A stretch of 24,311 nucleotides of DNA from Candidatus Nanoarchaeia archaeon (GTDB lineage: Archaea > Nanoarchaeota > Nanoarchaeia > SCGC-AAA011-G17 > JAFCDX01): contig JAQUND010000023.1 of the NCBI GenBank assembly GCA_028717785.1, positions 1-24,311 of the forward strand, in the 5' to 3' direction. Both the position numbers and the translations under genes were made by a program. Positions 22,794-24,311 of this stretch are shown here, one piece after another (positions within the stretch are counted from its first letter, which is position 1; each line of letters starts with the position of its first letter). The notes below the pieces were generated by a model. The model did no database searches and was not told where the DNA came from. It worked only from the letters and a program-made list of their open reading frames with translations.

Positions 22794-23321
22794 TTATTTA
22801 CCTTGAAGACCTTTTACTATTTTATCAATACCAGATTCTTGTCTTTGTCCACCACCAATATAAGTGATTACTAAAACAACAGTTACAATTAGAATAATCC
22901 AAGCCTTATCTTGTTCACTTGGTTTTAACCAGTAAGGCATTCCTAAATAAGATGATCCTGATAGAGCCCAAATAATTGCTAAAATACAAACAACAATTGC
23001 AATTAAGAAAGGTGCACGTGTCCAACTTGATGTATTAGCACCAAACATTCCAGCTACAACTAAAAACATTAATACAACTAAAATAAATAATGAAACTTTT
23101 GGTAAAAATGAATTAATAAGCATAACAATTTCTGGTTGTACAACAACAAGTAAACCAAGAATTAATGCAAGCATTAAATTAAGATTCTTTTTATCTTTTC
23201 CAAGTATAGCTAATTTTTCTAAGATTGCAAAAATAACTGTAAATATTAATAAAAATGGTAATAAATATTCAAATACTCCCATTGTTTGTAATTGCATAAA
23301 TACTGAAGTAAAATCTGCCAT
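22794..23321 (-). CDS. Polytopic membrane protein, second of a tandem trio
   Basis: The 175-residue protein carries LPFLLIFTVIFAILEKLAILGK (about 20-41), nearly the same as the upstream paralogue, then several more helices and a soluble tail GGGQRQESGIDKIVKGLQGK. About five membrane helices are predicted. Its start overlaps the upstream gene's stop by one base. Pairs or triples of this kind recur in DPANN genomes next to secretion genes (general impression, not checked). Function unknown. Confidence 0.75.
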   Translation of the reverse strand: MADFTSVFMQLQTMGVFEYLLPFLLIFTVIFAILEKLAILGKDKKNLNLMLALILGLLVVVQPEIVMLINSFLPKVSLFILVVLMFLVVAGMFGANTSSWTRAPFLIAIVVCILAIIWALSGSSYLGMPYWLKPSEQDKAWIILIVTVVLVITYIGGGQRQESGIDKIVKGLQGK

Positions 23322-23881
23322 TACTTACCACTATTCCCTTTTTTTGAACTTGTAATAAAAACTATTGCTCCTATAACAACGGCTAATAAAATAAAACTTG
23401 AAACTATTGATCCACCCCAATTAGCCATTGCATAATTATAACCATATTCTAACCAAGATAAACCTGAATCCATTTTAATTGAGTATAAGAAAATTAAAAT
23501 TACACCTGCAAGTAAGAAAGCAACAAATGCTGCATAATAACCTGGATGTCCTTTTTTGAAATCAAATTCTTCTGTAACTGCAAATACTCCAATTAACATT
23601 AAAAATGAAACACTAATAACAATTAATAATACTATATTTGGCAAAGCAACTTGAAATGCTGTTACAATTTGATTACTTGCAATAACAAGCATAGCAATAA
23701 CAAAAGCAACCATTGAATCCAGATTCTTTTTTGGTTTATTATCTTCTTTACCAAGAATCATAGTTTTTTCTAAAATTGCAAAAATAATTGTGAATACTAA
23801 TAAGAAAGGTAAAACTACATCAAATAAACCAAAATTTTGAAAGAATTGAATCGCGTTAGCTAATGGTGATGGTTGTGCCAT
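23321..23881 (-). CDS. Polytopic membrane protein, first of a tandem trio
   Basis: The 186-residue protein carries the shared signature LPFLLVFTIIFAILEKTMILGK (about 24-45) and has about five hydrophobic helices. A loop with DFKKGHPGYY lies between them, and the tail is SSKKGNSGK. A TATA-like CTTTTATATATTC (about 23903-23915, minus strand) lies 25-30 bases upstream, so it is the first gene of a three-gene operon with a short leader. Function unknown. Confidence 0.75.
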   Translation of the reverse strand: MAQPSPLANAIQFFQNFGLFDVVLPFLLVFTIIFAILEKTMILGKEDNKPKKNLDSMVAFVIAMLVIASNQIVTAFQVALPNIVLLIVISVSFLMLIGVFAVTEEFDFKKGHPGYYAAFVAFLLAGVILIFLYSIKMDSGLSWLEYGYNYAMANWGGSIVSSFILLAVVIGAIVFITSSKKGNSGK

Positions 23882-23931
23882 ATTAATTTAAACAAATCAT
23901 GAATATATAAAAGTTATGATTGTAAAAAATT

Positions 23932-24207
23932 TTATTCTTCTTCTGAATTTTCTTCTTCAAGAGTAGGAATTGCTGCTTTTGATATAAGCACAATGTTGTC
24001 CATAGCCTTTACTAGTTGATGAGGTACTATTACACCTTTTGCTCCACCAAGCATTTTGTTTAAAACAGAACCTTTTGTGGATTTTATTTTCCAACCTGCA
24101 ATTTTATTATCTGCAATTACAGATTCTTCAATAATACCAAAAAAAGAACCATCATCGGTATAAACACTCATATTATAAACATCACTTATATTTTTAACTT
24201 TTAACAT
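23932..24207 (-). CDS. PRC-barrel domain protein, possibly CdpB-like
   Basis: The 91-residue protein is almost entirely one PRC-barrel domain: VKNISDVYNMSVYTDDGSFFG at the start, VIADNKIAGWKIKS, GAKGVIVPHQLVKAM, then an acidic tail LEEENSEEE. Archaeal single-domain PRC-barrel proteins of this size include CdpB1/CdpB2, which link SepF to the FtsZ division ring; others have RNA-related roles. The context does not decide. A strong Shine-Dalgarno GGAGGG lies 6-7 bases before the ATG. Confidence 0.82.
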   Translation of the reverse strand: MLKVKNISDVYNMSVYTDDGSFFGIIEESVIADNKIAGWKIKSTKGSVLNKMLGGAKGVIVPHQLVKAMDNIVLISKAAIPTLEEENSEEE

Positions 24208-24273
24208 TTAATTTCCCTCCTTAATTGTTTTTTAGGAAAGGTATTTAAAGTTTATATAATTTTCTCTTTTAGA
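24208..24273. promoter_or_regulatory. Divergent promoter region at the right edge
   Basis: The gap separates the PRC-barrel gene (minus) from a plus-strand gene. GTATTTAAAG (24241-24250) lies about 25-33 bases before the plus ATG, and TTATATAAAC-type bases (about 24252-24261, minus reading) serve the other direction. The minus start has a Shine-Dalgarno; the plus gene is probably leaderless. Confidence 0.4.
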
Positions 24274-24311
24274 ATGCAGAGATACAAAAATATAGTTATT
24301 ATAGGTACTTC
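24274..24311 (+). CDS. Start of a divergent gene, product begins with an MQRYKNIVIIGTS segment
   Basis: Only 12 codons are visible before the window ends. The start MQRYKNIVIIGTS has a beta-strand followed by GT[S], as in the TraB family or other strand-loop folds. TraB is one possibility, weakly supported; nothing more can be said. Confidence 0.35.
   Translation, partial: MQRYKNIVIIGT

Noticed and set aside
1..24311. CRISPR arrays, insertion sequences or rRNA genes
   Set aside because: No regular spaced repeats, transposase or rRNA signatures seen on reading.

Overview
The window looks like a piece of a DPANN-type archaeal chromosome, most like the Woesearchaeota/Pacearchaeota. It is very AT-rich and tightly packed. 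It carries archaeal-only or archaeal-style genes: ribosomal proteins eS1 and uS15 flanking a RecJ-like DHH nuclease, an RPA-type single-strand DNA-binding protein, tRNAs with bulge-helix-bulge introns and no encoded CCA, and a long series of very small genes whose products start with M(N)KKG followed by a membrane helix. The lineage is inferred from gene content and style; no rRNA is present to prove it.

Layout. Bases 1-1580 hold the start of a surface or pilin-like gene, then a two-gene HEPN/MNT module with a probable operator. Bases 1581-2954 hold a U32-family gene and a 57-residue membrane protein. Bases 3020-5897 are an information-processing block on the minus strand: tRNA-Gln, uS15, DHH nuclease, eS1, tRNA-Thr and tRNA-Val. 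Two of these tRNAs carry very short introns (two of 13 nt and one of 16 nt) that share one fold. Bases 6006-7901 hold a large, sequon-rich secreted protein ending in a dockerin-like calcium-binding pair, and a small unknown protein. Bases 7903-9335 hold a membrane hydrolase and RPA.

Bases 9351-21271 are one long minus-strand operon for a type IV filament or secretion machine: a FlaI/TadA-type ATPase interrupted in its Walker A motif by a 675-residue intein, its membrane platform protein (FlaJ/TadC type), and about ten pilin-like or small single-helix proteins. One of these is a pilin-type N-terminus joined to a lambda-endolysin-like (GH104) lytic transglycosylase domain. Another has an EF-hand. 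RPA and the hydrolase follow in the same direction and may share the transcript.

Bases 21353-22266 hold two coiled-coil proteins, divergent from the ATPase. Bases 22281-23881 hold three small polytopic membrane proteins, at least two of them clear paralogues. Bases 23932-24311 hold a PRC-barrel protein and the start of a divergent gene.

The most striking content is the secretion/pilus operon as a whole. It would assemble a filament from many minor pilins, one of which carries a muralytic enzyme although archaea have no peptidoglycan. This points to a surface machine that acts on bacterial cell walls, a hypothesis that the sequence suggests but does not prove. The minimal tRNA introns, the P-loop intein and the platform gene's apparent AUA start are the other items most worth checking.
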